Below are positions 47,582 to 56,921 of a DNA stretch of 64,000 nucleotides, piece by piece. Position 1 is the stretch's first letter, and each line of letters starts with the position of its first letter. The notes beneath the pieces are model-generated. The model made no database searches. It was given only the letters and a program-made list of their open reading frames with translations, and was not told the DNA's origin. The translations under genes were made by a program, and so were the position numbers. This DNA is from Spirochaetia bacterium. Its GTDB lineage: Bacteria; Spirochaetota; Leptospiria; Turneriellales; JAOUOS01. Location: positions 1-64,000 of the forward strand of contig JAOUOT010000016.1 in assembly GCA_029880265.1 (NCBI GenBank). The letters run 5' to 3'.

Positions 47582-49666
47582 TTAAAATATGTTAAAAACT
47601 TCAATGCGTTTATTGCCCGCATTAGTAACCAGCAACCTTACACCATCATCTGAAAAAATAACATCGTTGGCCAATTTTAACTGTTCTGTCAATGTACCAT
47701 ATGACCCGTAGTATGACGTAAAAGTATGAGTTGTGTCAAACACAAGAATGACACTAAAGAGACTATCTAGAACATAGGCCCCGCCTATCGAAGTAAAAGT
47801 TACCCCCATAGGCGAACCGTTAGGATCTCCAAAAAAGCTAAAATCTACACCGCTGGCATAAGTTGAACCCACTGCCTGATATTCATTAGCGGTTAAAACA
47901 TAATTAAAATCATAAATACGAACAGTGTTATTATTAAAATCACATACCGCAATCTCGCTTAAAGCGGGGTTAACCTCTACACATGTGGGAAACTTCAACT
48001 CTGTATCGCCAAAAGCGGTCATTTCAGTTTCAGTAATTTCATTGTATACCCGCACCATGTTTGAAGTACTGTCAGCGATAAATATTTTACCGTTAAAAAC
48101 GCTAATATCATTCGCAAAGGTTATATTGCCCACGCCAAAAGATCTCTTATATGAACCCTCTAAAGAATAAACATCCACACTTTGCGACGCTCTGTTGCTG
48201 ATTAACAGTTCTTTAGCTGAATTTACGGCAATACCATATGGGTTATAATTAACTTCTATGGCCCGATAAGCTTTGCCGCTGTTATCGTATAACCAGACCG
48301 ATTTATGTGGCGGATTGCTTACGGCAAAACCCATGCCGTCAGGCAAATTAACAATTCTAAAAGGTTGAGGAGCATAATATGCCTCATAATATTTACAAAC
48401 GCCCTTTATATTTATGCCACCAGGACATGACCGTTTTGTAGTGGCTGCTTTTTCAACCGTATTTATGCTTATGTTTCCGGCAATGTCTCTGGCCCTAACG
48501 ACAAAATAATATGTTGTATTCGGTAGCAGCGTCGTAAAGCTGTAAGATAAAGCGCCTGGCTGTGAGGCAATACCTCTGCTTGAGAAATTCTGACCGCCAG
48601 AGGTTCTTGCAATAAATATTTCATAAACAATTGAAGATGACTCAGTTATATTATCTGAAGCTGGGGTCCAATAAACATCAATAGCCGTATTATTCACGCT
48701 GACCGCAGACATAATTCCCGAAAATATCGGCGGACTCGTGTCAATGCTCCATGTATAAGTGGTGGCTGAAGCTTCTGACTGCCAGTTTCCCAAGGCGTCT
48801 TTGCCTATTACACTTATAGTGTGTTCGCCTTCTGAAAGGCCCGTTAACTGAAGTATTGTAGCTGGTAAAAACTCTGCGCTATATGGCCCGCCGTCAATGC
48901 TGTATTTATAGCCGTCTACGCCCGTAATAATAATATCTGTTGAAGTCTGATTTGTTATTTTTTTTGGCATGGTGGTTAAATCAAAAACAGCCGTATACGC
49001 GTTTGTTTTTACCAACAACAAATACTCTTCAGCAGTGGCCTCGCTTTGCCAGTTATTATTGGCGTCTTTACCAATTATTTTTAAGGAATACATTCCGTCT
49101 TCTGTTACAGTTGCTTCAAGCGGGGTAGTGATATCAAATTCGCCAACCCACCCGGTATTATTTAAATTGAACTTATAAGCTGTGATACCATTATTTAAAA
49201 CAGCATAATTGAAAGTAAGCGTATTTACCTCTGGTAAATTTTCAATACTGTTCGGCATTTCATCAACTTCAAGATAAGCCTTATCTACTCTCCATGAATA
49301 TATCGTTGGTGTTTCTGTAGACTGCCATAGATCATTATTATCTTTACCAATAACATATATAATTTTAGTTCTGGCATTGGCTATATTCTCAATATAAATA
49401 GGATTACTAACAGGCATTTCGTCGCTCCATCCGACAGTATCTACTCTATATTTATAGGCGACAATATTTGTGCCGCCAACCACAAATAATGCGTCATTTT
49501 TCACGGTAACTTCAGGGGGTTTAATGGTTAATTCGGCTGTTGGTAAAACCGGCGGAGGTACTTGATTATTATTTTGTACGCTAACGACTTCTTCTTTACC
49601 ACCGCAATTAGATAATATAAAGGCGGTCATTGTTAATACGGTTAATAAAAATAAATTTTTAATCAT
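47582..49666 (-). CDS. Lipoprotein with repeat domains and beta-propeller
   Basis: 694 aa. The signal ends LSNCGGKEE, a good lipobox under relaxed spirochaetal rules. Three repeated modules of about 90 residues follow (each with YKY or YKF, GW or GPYS, then VIGKD or IIGKDxxxxWQSE) up to about 310. A fibronectin type III-like domain (about 313-410) comes next. The C-terminal NHL/six-bladed propeller-like part (about 430-694) repeats IxVxNS, FPTCVEV and VRIYD strands. Being 15 bp upstream of the 11-haem cytochrome, it is probably the outer-surface partner of that protein. Confidence 0.8.
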   Translation of the reverse strand: MIKNLFLLTVLTMTAFILSNCGGKEEVVSVQNNNQVPPPVLPTAELTIKPPEVTVKNDALFVVGGTNIVAYKYRVDTVGWSDEMPVSNPIYIENIANARTKIIYVIGKDNNDLWQSTETPTIYSWRVDKAYLEVDEMPNSIENLPEVNTLTFNYAVLNNGITAYKFNLNNTGWVGEFDITTPLEATVTEDGMYSLKIIGKDANNNWQSEATAEEYLLLVKTNAYTAVFDLTTMPKKITNQTSTDIIITGVDGYKYSIDGGPYSAEFLPATILQLTGLSEGEHTISVIGKDALGNWQSEASATTYTWSIDTSPPIFSGIMSAVSVNNTAIDVYWTPASDNITESSSIVYEIFIARTSGGQNFSSRGIASQPGALSYSFTTLLPNTTYYFVVRARDIAGNISINTVEKAATTKRSCPGGINIKGVCKYYEAYYAPQPFRIVNLPDGMGFAVSNPPHKSVWLYDNSGKAYRAIEVNYNPYGIAVNSAKELLISNRASQSVDVYSLEGSYKRSFGVGNITFANDISVFNGKIFIADSTSNMVRVYNEITETEMTAFGDTELKFPTCVEVNPALSEIAVCDFNNNTVRIYDFNYVLTANEYQAVGSTYASGVDFSFFGDPNGSPMGVTFTSIGGAYVLDSLFSVILVFDTTHTFTSYYGSYGTLTEQLKLANDVIFSDDGVRLLVTNAGNKRIEVFNIF

Positions 49667-49975
49667 AAAAAAACCTCTTTCGTTAAATTTACTATAACAT
49701 TACTTGCTTCCAAGATATATAACGATAAAAGATATAAAATAAGGACAGTGCGTCAATATTTTTTAATCTTTTTGAGTTTATAAAATTGTCACTTTAAGGC
49801 ATGATTTAACGGGGTTTTTTATTAAAACCCCAATATTTGCTTACTGAACATGAACTTATAGCTGCAGAAATCCATCGCTATGCAAATACGTATCGACTAG
49901 TATACCGTAATCTTTTTATTGCAAAGCGATATTTCTTAACAACAACTCATGTTCACCCATATTTAAAAAGAATCG
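49667..49975. other. 309-bp intergenic region with two hairpins
   Basis: GGGGTTTT (49811-49818) and AAAACCCC (49824-49831) form a strong hairpin without a T-tract. A larger imperfect inverted repeat follows (49845-49955). It lies between the starts of the propeller lipoprotein operon and the end of the M28 gene, and no ORF is supported. Confidence 0.55.
49845..49955. repeat. 111-bp imperfect inverted repeat
   Basis: The ends TGAACATGA (49845-49853) and TCATGTTCA (49947-49955) are perfect complements. Inside, AGAAAT, ATCGCT and TGCAA on the left recur in reverse complement on the right in the same nested order, with a 2-nt insertion and one mismatch. The element could be a MITE or a non-coding hairpin RNA. 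Confidence 0.6.
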
Positions 49976-50971
49976 TCACATCTCTTTAAAGGTCAAATAC
50001 AAACCGTTTAAGATGTTGTTCATTTTCTTATAATTAAGCGTACCGGGGGTGTCTGTTTTTTTATGGTAATTTTTGTTTCTGTAAAAAGCGGTATCGGTTA
50101 TCATAAAAGCGGGATAATCATGCGCCCAGAAAGAGCGATGGTCAGAAAAATCAACGCCGGGTAAAGAAGCGGGCGCGATTAAAATTTCGGCGTTAAACGA
50201 AATGTTTCGGCTGAAATTTTCATAAAACTCATTCGTAACGACTCCGTATTCATGCGTGCCGACAACCGCTATAAAGTTTCCTTTTTTTGGGTATGTATGC
50301 TCAAGAATCGGGCTCGGATATTCCTGAATTTTTCTTTCTGAATAAAATCCGAGCATTTCAAGAGAAATCATAAAGTGCACTTTTTCGTTTTTTTTTCGCA
50401 ATGCCCTGGCAAAAATATGGCTTCCCATTTTTGAATCGCCGAAAGAAGGCGGCTCTTCAAGGGTGAAAAAAACAAATATCATCGGATGGTTTGTTTTTAC
50501 AGATTTAAACTGTTTTATCAGCTCTAATAAAACGGCGACCGCCGAAGCGTTATCGTCGGCGCCCGGCGTTCCCATGATTGTATCATAATGGGCGCCTACA
50601 ATAATAGCTCCGGCGTCAGAATTTAACCCTTCTTTTTTAACGTAAATATTTTTATAAGGAACATTTTTTATTTTAAACGTTTGTATTTGATAATCGATAT
50701 CGTTTTTTGAAAGCTCCGTTTCAATATATTGCGCCGTCTGCTCAAGATTTTTATAATGAAAAACTGATCTTTCGCCGATGGTTTCGGCTAAATAATAAAC
50801 GTGCCTTTTTAATTCGCCGGTTTTATGAATATGCAGACGCTGCGCTCTGTATACTTTACCGGAACCTTTTTTACCGAAAAAAAACATATGCCGATAATTG
50901 TAAACTCCGGTTACCGCATATATTAAAAGAACCAGTATAATAATTAATGATAATATCCAATATATTTTCAC
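49976..50971 (-). CDS. M28-family aminopeptidase
   Basis: 331 aa with an N-terminal membrane anchor (about 3-24), so the zinc peptidase domain faces outside. Dinuclear zinc ligands are visible: H128 and D130 in GAHYDT, D140 in PGADDNASA, E172-E173 in LEE, an Asp/Glu in SLEMLG, and the last His in NYHKKTDTP. It should remove N-terminal residues from peptides. Upstream of the M28 core is a short region with an HxH pair, of no clear function. Confidence 0.9.
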   Translation of the reverse strand: MKIYWILSLIIILVLLIYAVTGVYNYRHMFFFGKKGSGKVYRAQRLHIHKTGELKRHVYYLAETIGERSVFHYKNLEQTAQYIETELSKNDIDYQIQTFKIKNVPYKNIYVKKEGLNSDAGAIIVGAHYDTIMGTPGADDNASAVAVLLELIKQFKSVKTNHPMIFVFFTLEEPPSFGDSKMGSHIFARALRKKNEKVHFMISLEMLGFYSERKIQEYPSPILEHTYPKKGNFIAVVGTHEYGVVTNEFYENFSRNISFNAEILIAPASLPGVDFSDHRSFWAHDYPAFMITDTAFYRNKNYHKKTDTPGTLNYKKMNNILNGLYLTFKEM

Positions 50972-51046
50972 AAAAAATGTTTATTTTTATTTATTGCGAT
51001 TGTCAACAATTTTCCATTGCACTTTATCGAGATCACCATAAAGTTT

Positions 51047-51075
51047 TTGACAACGAGATAATCTCTCTGTATATT
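51047..51075 (+). promoter_or_regulatory. Near-consensus sigma-70 promoter of the desulfurase
   Basis: TTGACA (51047-51052) and TATATT (51070-51075) are exactly 17 bp apart. The TTG start at 51107 lies 32 bp downstream, with AAGGAAG as ribosome binding site. This is the best promoter seen in the window. Confidence 0.75.
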
Positions 51076-51106
51076 GCATTATAATATTATGATATAAGGA
51101 AGAATT

Positions 51107-52414
51107 TTGAATACTGAAGAACAATTAATATCATTAGGCAAAAACATAAGAAAAGACTTTCCATTTTTTCAGAACAACCCGAATACGGTCTATCTTGATA
51201 CGGCGGCTACTTCGCTTGTTCCCAAAGACGTTATAGAAAACATTGTTTTATATTATGAAAAATACGGCGCCAATGTTCACAGGGGCGTCTACAAAGCCTC
51301 TGCTGAGGCCTCTGAAATATACGAAAATACGCGAAAAAAAGTAAGAGATTTTGTATCGGCGCCTTCTGATGTCGAAGTTATTTTCACAAAAAATACGACA
51401 GAGTCTTTAAACCTGCTCGCTCATAGTTTATCTTCGGCTAAATCTGAATTAAACGAATTTTTCAGCGGATGGAACGACGGCCTCAAAAAAGACGACGTAA
51501 TTTTGCTAAGCGAATCTGAGCATCATTCAAATATAGTTCCCTGGCAAATTGTCTCTGAAAAAACAGGCGCGTCTTTAGAATATATACCCGTAATCAAAGA
51601 AAGCGGGGCCTTAGATTTGGCCGCCTTTGAAAATATGAAAAATCGTCTCGAGGGCAGGCCGGTAAAAATTATTTCTCTGGCGCATGTCTCTAACGTAACC
51701 GGCATTGTTTATGATTTGACCGCCTTTTCTCAGTTTGCCAAAGAAAAAGGCGCCATATTTATCACAGACGGGGCACAAAGCGTCTGTCATCAGAAATTAA
51801 ATTTTACCGAACTTGGCTGCGATTTTTTTGCGTTCTCGGCCCATAAAATGGCGGGCCCTAAAGGCATAGGCGTCTTATTAGGCAAAAAAGAGATATTAAA
51901 ACAAATGCCCCCTTTTTGCGGCGGCGGAGATATGATCTTAGAAGTCGAAAAAGCGGGCTCTACATATAATGAGCCCCCTTATAAATTTGAGGCAGGTACG
52001 CCAAATGTTGGCGGCGTCTTCGGCTTATCTTCTGCTATCGATTATTTAAACAAAATCGGCATGAACAATATTGCCGCATGGGAAAACAAGCTTACCCTAT
52101 ACGCTATGAAAAAACTTAGCGCCATAAATGTTCAATTTTTCGGCCCGTCGGCCGCCGATATCGCGTCTGAAAAATTCAAAAAAGTAGGCGTAGTCTCTTT
52201 TGGCCTGGAGGGAATACATCCGCATGATGTCGGCACAATGGCCGACGAATATGACGTCTGCATCAGGGTCGGGCACCACTGCTGCCAGTTATTAATGAAA
52301 GCATGGAAGGTTTCTGCAACCTGCCGCGCCAGTTTTTATTTGTATAACGACTTTGAAGACATTGACAGACTTACAGACGCTCTTGAAAAAACCCGTCAAT
52401 TTTTTCGCAGATAA
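51107..52414 (+). CDS. sufS: SufS/CsdA-type cysteine desulfurase
   Basis: PLP enzyme that takes sulfur from cysteine for Fe-S clusters and tRNA thiolation. Hallmarks: YLDTAATSLVP, VHRGVY, SEHHSNIVPWQ, the PLP-lysine in FSAHKMAGPKG, and the catalytic Cys in VGHHCCQLLMKAW. At 435 aa it is about 25 residues longer than usual because of an insert (SAKSELNEFFSGWND). TTG is the likely start because a strong ribosome binding site fits only there. No sufBCD or scaffold gene adjoins, so it may also feed the mnmH/2-thiouridine route. Confidence 0.9.
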   Translation: MNTEEQLISLGKNIRKDFPFFQNNPNTVYLDTAATSLVPKDVIENIVLYYEKYGANVHRGVYKASAEASEIYENTRKKVRDFVSAPSDVEVIFTKNTTESLNLLAHSLSSAKSELNEFFSGWNDGLKKDDVILLSESEHHSNIVPWQIVSEKTGASLEYIPVIKESGALDLAAFENMKNRLEGRPVKIISLAHVSNVTGIVYDLTAFSQFAKEKGAIFITDGAQSVCHQKLNFTELGCDFFAFSAHKMAGPKGIGVLLGKKEILKQMPPFCGGGDMILEVEKAGSTYNEPPYKFEAGTPNVGGVFGLSSAIDYLNKIGMNNIAAWENKLTLYAMKKLSAINVQFFGPSAADIASEKFKKVGVVSFGLEGIHPHDVGTMADEYDVCIRVGHHCCQLLMKAWKVSATCRASFYLYNDFEDIDRLTDALEKTRQFFRR

Positions 52415-52511
52415 TTAAATCATTAAAAAGCTTGCCAAAAGAAATTAAATATTATTAATTACTATTTAATGACGTATAGTAATCTTTATTATACTAAAAA
52501 GGAGAAATTCT

Positions 52512-53009
52512 ATGACAGAAAAAGAAAATAATAATGAAAAAATAATAGATAGAAAAAAGTTCTTATTAGCAGCGGGCATGATTGGCGCCGGGCTGCCTAT
52601 TGCAGAACTACAGGCGCAGGGACGCGGGCGCGGCAGAGACAGGGAAAACCGTCATGATCATAGCGCTCACAAACCAAGCAAAAATGTAAGCGTATTGGCA
52701 GACGCCGCTTCTGAATGCGTGGCCTATGCCGAAATGTGCGTAGCTCACTGCGTCGAACTTGTAAAAAACGGAGATACGTCAATTGCCGAGTGCATCGCGA
52801 CCGCCAACGAAGTTATCGCGGCCTGCAAGGCGCTTTCTTCACTGGCAAATTATAATTCTATGCATATAAAAGATTTCGCGAAAGCATGTAAAGGTCTTTG
52901 CGGACACTGTGAATATGAGTGTAAAAAACACGCTTCAAGACATGAGGCCTGCAGAGAGTGCGCCGAATCTTGCGCAAGATGCGTAGAGGCGATTAAACGA
53001 ATTTTGTAA
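52512..53009 (+). CDS. Four-helix copper-storage protein (Csp1-like)
   Basis: 165 aa with a Tat-like signal (DRKKFLLAAGMIG, with Arg-Lys rather than Arg-Arg). A His-containing linker (RHDHSAH) and a four-helix bundle follow. The mature part has 13 cysteines, mostly as CxxxC pairs such as CVAYAEMC and CKGLCGHCEYEC, the count and spacing seen in Csp1 that load many Cu(I) ions. It also belongs to the DUF326 family. A clear AAGGAG site precedes the ATG. Export by Tat would suit pre-folded metal loading. Confidence 0.88.
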   Translation: MTEKENNNEKIIDRKKFLLAAGMIGAGLPIAELQAQGRGRGRDRENRHDHSAHKPSKNVSVLADAASECVAYAEMCVAHCVELVKNGDTSIAECIATANEVIAACKALSSLANYNSMHIKDFAKACKGLCGHCEYECKKHASRHEACRECAESCARCVEAIKRIL

Positions 53010-53029
53010 AAATCTTTTTAAGATTCTGT

Positions 53030-53404
53030 TTACGGTTCTTCGGGTAAATTAGAAAGAATATGTTGACTTTCTGGTTTACCCGTGTTTTTATCTTCATCTT
53101 CTTTACCGATATTTTTTTCTTTTTTCTGTTGTGTCTCGGTGGGCGTCTCGTCTGCCATCCAGCATTGAATGGCAAAAACAAAGCCGTCAAATATTTTTTC
53201 AATCATGATAGAATGTTTCGCAAGACGATAATATCCGTAGGCCATTAGCGGCTGGTGTTTATCGTAATAAAAATAATCTCCCACGCGAATTAAACCGTCT
53301 TTATAGTTTACCGTCTTGAATATCTTTGCCGCCGATAAAACCTGGCCCTTATTAAAGGCTTCGTTACCCTGCCGAATAAGTTGTGTTTTTTGTTTTGCGT
53401 CCAT
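53030..53404 (-). CDS. Small TPR-like protein, spirochaete-type
   Basis: 124 aa. The N-terminal 80 residues resemble one tetratricopeptide hairpin pair (IRQGNEAFNKGQVLSAAKIF, then KDGLIRVGDYFYYD and LMAYGYYRLAKHS). The tail is charged, with many Glu, Lys and Thr, and probably disordered. I associate this family with spirochaetes, though I cannot check it. It converges on the Csp1-like gene with 20 bp between stops. Function unknown. Confidence 0.6.
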   Translation of the reverse strand: MDAKQKTQLIRQGNEAFNKGQVLSAAKIFKTVNYKDGLIRVGDYFYYDKHQPLMAYGYYRLAKHSIMIEKIFDGFVFAIQCWMADETPTETQQKKEKNIGKEDEDKNTGKPESQHILSNLPEEP

Positions 53405-53604
53405 AATCTATTCTTATGTGATTTGCCCGAGAGAAATAATAGTCTTATTATAAACTTATAATTTAAAAATCGGTTGTTTTTTAATATAATAAAGCGTTTT
53501 AACGGCGTCATTTTTTAAAAAAGTTTCTTTTTAGCGGAATGATTTTGATTTTTTGAGGTATTTCTATATTAAGCAGCAAATAAAAAACGTGTTAAGGAAC
53601 TGTC

Positions 53605-54591
53605 TTGAAAATTATAAATCTTCGATTAAGAAAATTACGGTGTGCATCGTATTTTTTCTTTATTTTCTTTATTTGCCTTTCTAATACAACGGCTTACGAT
53701 CGGTTAATCAATTCGTCGGGAATACAAAACGACGAAAATAGAAAAATATATTTTACTTCTGATTTTGAATATTTGCGTTTTGGCGAATTACTTTTATTTA
53801 AAGCCAATATTTTTTTAAAGCCGCAAAATAAATCGGCTCTTGAAAACGAAGCGGCTTTATATGGCGGATATAAAATTTCAAATTTATTTTATATTTATAC
53901 TGGGCTTAACGCGGCTTGTCTTTTTTGCGATAACATAAAATTCTCGCCCGTTCTTGGCGCTTATGCCGCGAAAAAAAACCTGAAATTATACGCTCAATAT
54001 AAATTTTCTAACGCCTTTATTATTAAAACATCAATGATCGCAAAAAGCTTTTTGCCCGTCGAATTTTCTATTGAAGCGGGCAAAGAAAAAAGCAAGCCTT
54101 TTTATTATGCGGTTACAACGGGCCTGCATGTGGCAAAAGGCGCCGCCTTGTTTGCGGGCTATAATTTTCAAAGCGAATCTATATTGTCAGGCGGATGGAT
54201 TTTTTTAAAAAACAGAGCTTCAATAAAAATTGAAATAGATTACGGCCATTTTGAAAAGAATTTAAGATCCGCAAAAATTATTTTTCAGTCTTCATGGAAC
54301 AAACCCTCTCTTAAGGTCGAAGAAAAACCGACAAAGATACCTCAAAAAAAAGAAGACGCAAAAATTTCTGTCTATAAGAAAGAATATCAAAACCAAAAAT
54401 ATAAAACTAAGAAGAAAAAACTAAAAACTTATAAACTGAAACTACCCCCATTTAAAGTATTAATAAAATGGGGAATCTCTCCTGCTGAGGCTATTTCAAT
54501 AATTCAGAAAAATGATATCTGCGGCGTAAGCTACGGGGCAAGAAAGATATTAAATTCAAAAAAATATATGTGCTATGAAAATAAAAGATGA
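53605..54591 (+). CDS. Probable outer-membrane beta-barrel protein
   Basis: 328 aa with a signal peptide (about 12-30). Alternating hydrophobic, aromatic-rich strands (about 45-235) suggest a small barrel. A lysine-rich stretch follows (about 240-285) and then a soluble tail with two Cys. The start is TTG with AAGGAAC upstream, as no ATG fits better. The stop overlaps the next gene by 4 bp, so the two are coupled. No specific family is recognised. Confidence 0.6.
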   Translation: MKIINLRLRKLRCASYFFFIFFICLSNTTAYDRLINSSGIQNDENRKIYFTSDFEYLRFGELLLFKANIFLKPQNKSALENEAALYGGYKISNLFYIYTGLNAACLFCDNIKFSPVLGAYAAKKNLKLYAQYKFSNAFIIKTSMIAKSFLPVEFSIEAGKEKSKPFYYAVTTGLHVAKGAALFAGYNFQSESILSGGWIFLKNRASIKIEIDYGHFEKNLRSAKIIFQSSWNKPSLKVEEKPTKIPQKKEDAKISVYKKEYQNQKYKTKKKKLKTYKLKLPPFKVLIKWGISPAEAISIIQKNDICGVSYGARKILNSKKYMCYENKR

Positions 54592-55868
54592 GAAAATATT
54601 TATACTTAGCCGCGTATACTTTTGCGCTATATTCTTTTCTTTTTGATACAGTCTTTGCAAAAGAGATTTATATAAAGAGCCAAATAGGAACGGTGAAAAC
54701 TGAATTAGACGAAAAGCCTCTTCTTTTTTCATGGTGTTTTTTGAAAAATGAATCATGGGAATCGGGAATTTATCGTCTCGGCAAAAATAATTCGGCGTAC
54801 GGCGAAGGGTCTTTCTTCTTCGATAATTTTTCTATAACAGCGGGAAGTCTGTCAAAATCTATTGACGAAGGGTTCATCATATCAAACGGAGGGTATTCTG
54901 CCGCTTTTCTGTCATTGCCATATAAGCGTCCGGCGGGAGTTCAGGTAAGCATATGGCATGAATATTTTTTCTTAGACGCCGCTAATTACGTTAAAACATT
55001 GTCAGAAGATACTGACGAAAAAACAATTTATAAAAACTTCATTCGTCTAGGCATCGGGCGAAAACAAGATAAAGATAAAATTACACAGTCTTTTAATTAT
55101 CGAATATCGCTTTTATCGATAGACATTTCAAAGAAGACAAGCGTAAAAGATACCGGAATTTCGGGAGAGCTTCGCATGCAAAATAAAATAGGGAACGATT
55201 TTTTTTCTTTGAATTTTCAATTATTTTGGCATTTTTTTTACGGCCGATACATTCAATTAAAGGGCGATTATAAAAACGTATATTTTCAAATAATGGCCTT
55301 TCAGCAGAAAAAAGATAATATCTTTGCATCAGAATTATACGATCATTATAAAAAAGCTGTTTCAGGCAAAATAAGACACGGCTATGGCTCAAGCGCCATT
55401 TTGGTTTCCCGAAAAGAAATAAGACAAAAACACATCGCATATTACAGGCAATTAGGGGCCTATTTCTATTCAAAAAAGGGGCAAAAACTGTTGGGGCTTT
55501 TTATAAAACCCGAAGAAAAAAAATTATCGCCGGCCTTTAATATTTATAAAGAACTTAGCGGCAAAGGGTACATGATTTCGGCGTCGCTTGGCCTCGGCAA
55601 GTTTTTTCGAACGGGCCTTGTTTATGCCGATAAGTTTCAAAAAAGAACGTTTGTTTTAGATCCTGTTTTTTTGCCTTCTTTTGTCGGCTCAGAAGGTCTT
55701 CGCGAAGATTCGGGTTATCTTTTTCAAAACACGGCTATAGGAATAGAAGGCTATCTCAATCATCAAAATCTTTCTTTTTTCTTTGCCGCTTTAAAATCTA
55801 GAAATTATTTTTCTAACAAAGACGAGAATCATATCTTGTTTAAGATAGCCTCTTCTTTTGAAATTTAA
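54588..55868 (+). CDS. Probable outer-membrane beta-barrel protein, 426 aa
   Basis: Has a signal peptide (cleavage near AFA/K at about 25), then a long strand-rich body with frequent aromatic-Gly patterns and the final Phe-containing C-terminal strand SSFEI. It is translationally coupled to the preceding barrel-like gene by an ATGA overlap. I can assign no substrate. The pairing suggests a two-component surface complex. Confidence 0.6.
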   Translation: MRKYLYLAAYTFALYSFLFDTVFAKEIYIKSQIGTVKTELDEKPLLFSWCFLKNESWESGIYRLGKNNSAYGEGSFFFDNFSITAGSLSKSIDEGFIISNGGYSAAFLSLPYKRPAGVQVSIWHEYFFLDAANYVKTLSEDTDEKTIYKNFIRLGIGRKQDKDKITQSFNYRISLLSIDISKKTSVKDTGISGELRMQNKIGNDFFSLNFQLFWHFFYGRYIQLKGDYKNVYFQIMAFQQKKDNIFASELYDHYKKAVSGKIRHGYGSSAILVSRKEIRQKHIAYYRQLGAYFYSKKGQKLLGLFIKPEEKKLSPAFNIYKELSGKGYMISASLGLGKFFRTGLVYADKFQKRTFVLDPVFLPSFVGSEGLREDSGYLFQNTAIGIEGYLNHQNLSFFFAALKSRNYFSNKDENHILFKIASSFEI

Positions 55869-55869
55869 T

Positions 55870-56805
55870 TTACTGATCCCTTATTTTCATGTCAATAGTT
55901 TCAATTTTTTCGGGAGCGTTATATCCTGCGGTTTCAAGCGATAAAAAACGAGTTCTCTTGAAATTCTTGCCCAGAAGATACCAGTTCATATAATAAACGT
56001 CTTCAAAGGCTTTTCCGTTAGAGGTTCGCCATTTGTTATTCTTAAATTCAATGTGGTCAAAAACTATATCGACATCGGGCTGCGCGTTTTTTTTGCTGTA
56101 CACCTTTAAAGAATAAACGCCCCATCTTTCATGCTTTTCTGCCGAATCTTTGATCTGGGCATAAACGGGAAAATCTTGACTCATCACAATTTCTTTTTTC
56201 AAGTCGACTTCGGCAAGATTTTCGGGAAGCAGCACGGCGAATTTTTCTATTTTTGGAGCCGTTTTATTTTTATATATTCCCGCGGGCATTAAAGCTAAAG
56301 GATTATATATTTTCCTTTTCTTCTGATCATAAATAAAATAATGAAGGTGCGCGCCTCCCGAATGACCGGTGTCGCCCGAAAAACCTATTATATCTTCTTT
56401 TTTTAATATTGTTGCGCCATTTATTTCGTTCTCAATTTTTTCGGATATTTTTTTCAAATGCATATAACCGCTCCAGAAAGAGCCGTGATCTAAAACGACG
56501 GTTATCCCCCCCCCGAAAGGAATTTCGCCTTTTTTACGCACGGGATTTTTCTTCCATAAAAGACGTCCTTTTTCAACCGGCAAAACGGGAAGATTTTCTC
56601 CTACAATATCGATGCCCGCGTGAAAATGATCGAGCCTTGATTCTGCGAAAGTAGAGCTTATTTTTTTTATTTTATCTTTCGGCACGGGCCATTGTAAAGA
56701 AATATTTTGTAAAGATTTTACCTCTTTTTCGCCGTAGACGGCAAAAACATAAAAACTAAAAATTACCGTAAAGAAGAACAAAAATAACTTTCGCTTTTTT
56801 TTCAT
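55870..56805 (-). CDS. M23 (LytM-type) peptidase
   Basis: 311 aa with an N-terminal signal (about 1-25). The zinc-binding LytM core lies early: HAGIDI (about 62-68), then SGYMHL and HLHYF (about 150-160). This complete set suggests an active endopeptidase. The later 150 residues form an unassigned beta-rich domain. Peptidoglycan cross-bridge cleavage is the family role. The gene converges tail to tail with the barrel operon, 1 bp apart. Confidence 0.88.
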   Translation of the reverse strand: MKKKRKLFLFFFTVIFSFYVFAVYGEKEVKSLQNISLQWPVPKDKIKKISSTFAESRLDHFHAGIDIVGENLPVLPVEKGRLLWKKNPVRKKGEIPFGGGITVVLDHGSFWSGYMHLKKISEKIENEINGATILKKEDIIGFSGDTGHSGGAHLHYFIYDQKKRKIYNPLALMPAGIYKNKTAPKIEKFAVLLPENLAEVDLKKEIVMSQDFPVYAQIKDSAEKHERWGVYSLKVYSKKNAQPDVDIVFDHIEFKNNKWRTSNGKAFEDVYYMNWYLLGKNFKRTRFLSLETAGYNAPEKIETIDMKIRDQ

Positions 56806-56921
56806 AAGAACATATCTGATTTTTTATAGCCGTTGTCAACGTCAATAACTGATATTTGCCCGTAATCATAATATTTTTATTGCTTGTCAATTTATTAGAA
56901 AATTTTATTATATATCTTAGA

